Shown piece by piece: positions 63,044-64,000 of a DNA stretch of 64,000 nt (position 1 is the stretch's first letter; each line of letters starts with the position of its first letter). The notes beneath the pieces are model-generated. The model did no database searches. It had not been told where the DNA came from and saw nothing but the letters and a program-made list of their open reading frames with translations. The stretch covers positions 558,001 to 622,000 of the forward strand of contig NZ_JAIUKZ010000015.1 of assembly GCF_020165985.1 (NCBI RefSeq), in the 5' to 3' direction. The DNA is from Bacillus sp. RAR_GA_16 (lineage in GTDB: Bacteria; Bacillota; Bacilli; Bacillales; Guptibacillaceae). The translations under genes were made by a program, and so were the position numbers.

Positions 63044-63058
63044 TTCTCTCCTTCATTT

Positions 63059-64000
63059 CTACTCACCAGAAATGGCGCGCTTGTGCGCGGCTTCTTCTTC
63101 ATTTGTATGTTTCTCGCTCGTTTCCTTTGGAACGATCATTGTAATGTGACGGTATAAGTTCGTAAACTCCGCCGGAAGCGGGCCGCCGTATTCGCCGTCT
63201 AAGTTAAGCTGCATTTTATCGACCGATTCGACTTTGATATGGCTTGCTTTTTTGTAGACAACATTTGGATCATTGATATGATCACCGCGTAATGCACTAC
63301 TTGCGATTCGAATGAATTCTGCGATATTCGTCTTCTTTAAAATCATAAGATCAAACAGACCATCATTCAACGACGCATGTGGCGCTAGCTTCTCAAATCC
63401 ACCGATGGAGTTTGAGTTTGAAACAAGGAAAAGCATAATTTCACCTTCAAAAAGCTTACCATCATATTCAATCCTAGTTCTTGCAGGGCGAATCGACGGA
63501 AGCATTTCGATGCCTTTCATATAGTAAGCTAGCTGGCCAAGCATTGTTTTAAGTTTACTAGGTACTTCATACGTTAATTCAGTCAGGCGTCCGCCACCTG
63601 CGATATTGATAAAGTAATGTTCGTTCACTCGACCGATATCAATTGGCATTTCAAGACCATTGCACAGAACATCCATTGCCCCTTCAATGGTACGTGGAAC
63701 GCCAATGGCTCGTGCAAAGTCATTGGTTGTACCAACTGGAATAATCCCCATCTTCGGACGATATGGCTGTTCAGCTATACCGTTGATGACTTCATAAATC
63801 GTTCCATCTCCGCCTGCTGCAATGACAAGATCAAAGCGTCGCTCGACGGCAATGCGCGCCGCTTCTGTTGCATCCCCTTCACAAGTGGTTGCATGGGCAG
63901 ACGTCTCGTACCCATTTTTTTCAAGACGTTCGAGGATATATGGTAGTGACCTCTTCACTTGTTCTCTTCCGGACGTTGGATTATAGATTAGTCTCGCACG
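63059..64000 (-). CDS. dgkB: Diacylglycerol kinase DgkB (5' end outside window)
   Basis: 314 visible codons; the frame is open at base 64000 with RARLIYNPTSGREQ, so only the first one or few residues are missing and the GTG at 63958 is internal. The DAGK catalytic region is intact: FDLVIAAGGDGTIYEVINGIAEQ (GGDGT motif, near 60), GIIPVGTTNDFARAI, and PIDIGRV; FLVSNSNSIGGF and LDGEYGG are further on. It phosphorylates diacylglycerol for recycling into phospholipids and is needed when lipoteichoic acid synthesis releases diacylglycerol. Confidence 0.92.
   Translation of the reverse strand, partial: RARLIYNPTSGREQVKRSLPYILERLEKNGYETSAHATTCEGDATEAARIAVERRFDLVIAAGGDGTIYEVINGIAEQPYRPKMGIIPVGTTNDFARAIGVPRTIEGAMDVLCNGLEMPIDIGRVNEHYFINIAGGGRLTELTYEVPSKLKTMLGQLAYYMKGIEMLPSIRPARTRIEYDGKLFEGEIMLFLVSNSNSIGGFEKLAPHASLNDGLFDLMILKKTNIAEFIRIASSALRGDHINDPNVVYKKASHIKVESVDKMQLNLDGEYGGPLPAEFTNLYRHITMIVPKETSEKHTNEEEAAHKRAISGE

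Overview
This 64 kb window looks like the chromosome of an endospore-forming Bacillaceae bacterium of low to moderate G+C (my impression, about 40%). Most recognisable genes have their closest known relatives in Bacillus: yceCDEFGH, des-desKR, hxlRAB, rocD/rocR, lytST, ldh-lctP, dgkB-rlmCD, CsbD, GerPF-like and YjcZ-type sporulation proteins. Two sodium:alanine symporters and an NhaC-type antiporter suggest a marine, halotolerant or alkaliphilic relative (inference). Regulatory sites fit the same picture: sigma-W, sigma-B, sigma-K, sigma-54, Rex, PerR, CcpA and LacI-type sequences are readable. I saw no rRNA, tRNA, CRISPR or prophage.

Layout. 1-6.5 kb: C-terminus of a Rieske oxidoreductase, a MarR-MFS efflux pair, an AGCS symporter, a frameshifted histidine phosphatase, a luciferase-like flavin oxidoreductase and an AI-2E family transporter. 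6.8-8.3 kb: a complete IS3-family element that landed in the loop of the terminator of a DsbA-like gene. 8.3-15.4 kb: DoxX-DsbA pair, a two-subunit ThrE-type exporter, a TPR-like protein of unknown function, an alpha/beta hydrolase broken by an internal UGA, a second AGCS symporter and a CsbD stress protein. 15.4-28.1 kb: a 13-gene leftward tellurium-resistance (Ter) locus. 28.3-35.3 kb: LacI regulator, hydrolase, PH-domain protein, and a leftward rocD-rocG-small protein-nhaC group behind a sigma-54 promoter. 35.5-41.4 kb: the RocR-type activator, then LytS-LytT-CstA. 41.4-48.6 kb: nucleotidyltransferase, ldh-lctP, GerPF-like protein, hydrolase, hxlR/hxlAB. 48.7-54.9 kb: PAP2 phosphatase, des-desK-desR, LysR/SDR pair, duplicated YjcZ genes. 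55-64 kb: NAD-binding protein, aldehyde dehydrogenase, HAD phosphatase, a small membrane pseudogene, frameshifted katG behind a PerR box, HesB-like protein, RlmCD and the start-truncated DgkB.

The most interesting unit is the Ter locus. Four TerD-family proteins, TerC, a vWA protein and TelA/YceG are interleaved with five enzymes (ATP-grasp, HpcH/HpaI aldolase-like, two phosphoribosyltransferases, HAD phosphatase). That set could make a small nucleoside-like or ribosylated metabolite. Comparative genomics has noted such associations, but product and trigger remain unknown. A textbook sigma-W promoter precedes yceC and a sigma-B-like one precedes yceG, so the locus should answer envelope and general stress.

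Other coherent circuits: RocR plus sigma-54 driving ornithine and glutamate catabolism; LytS/LytT plus a cre site controlling a CstA-type (probably pyruvate) transporter; DesK/DesR controlling membrane fluidity; Rex controlling lactate fermentation; HxlR controlling formaldehyde fixation. Four genes are broken by single lesions (histidine phosphatase, alpha/beta hydrolase, a small membrane protein, katG). These are either real decay or assembly errors. A fixed-length 39-nt intergenic element occurs three times, once abutting the lytS start codon.
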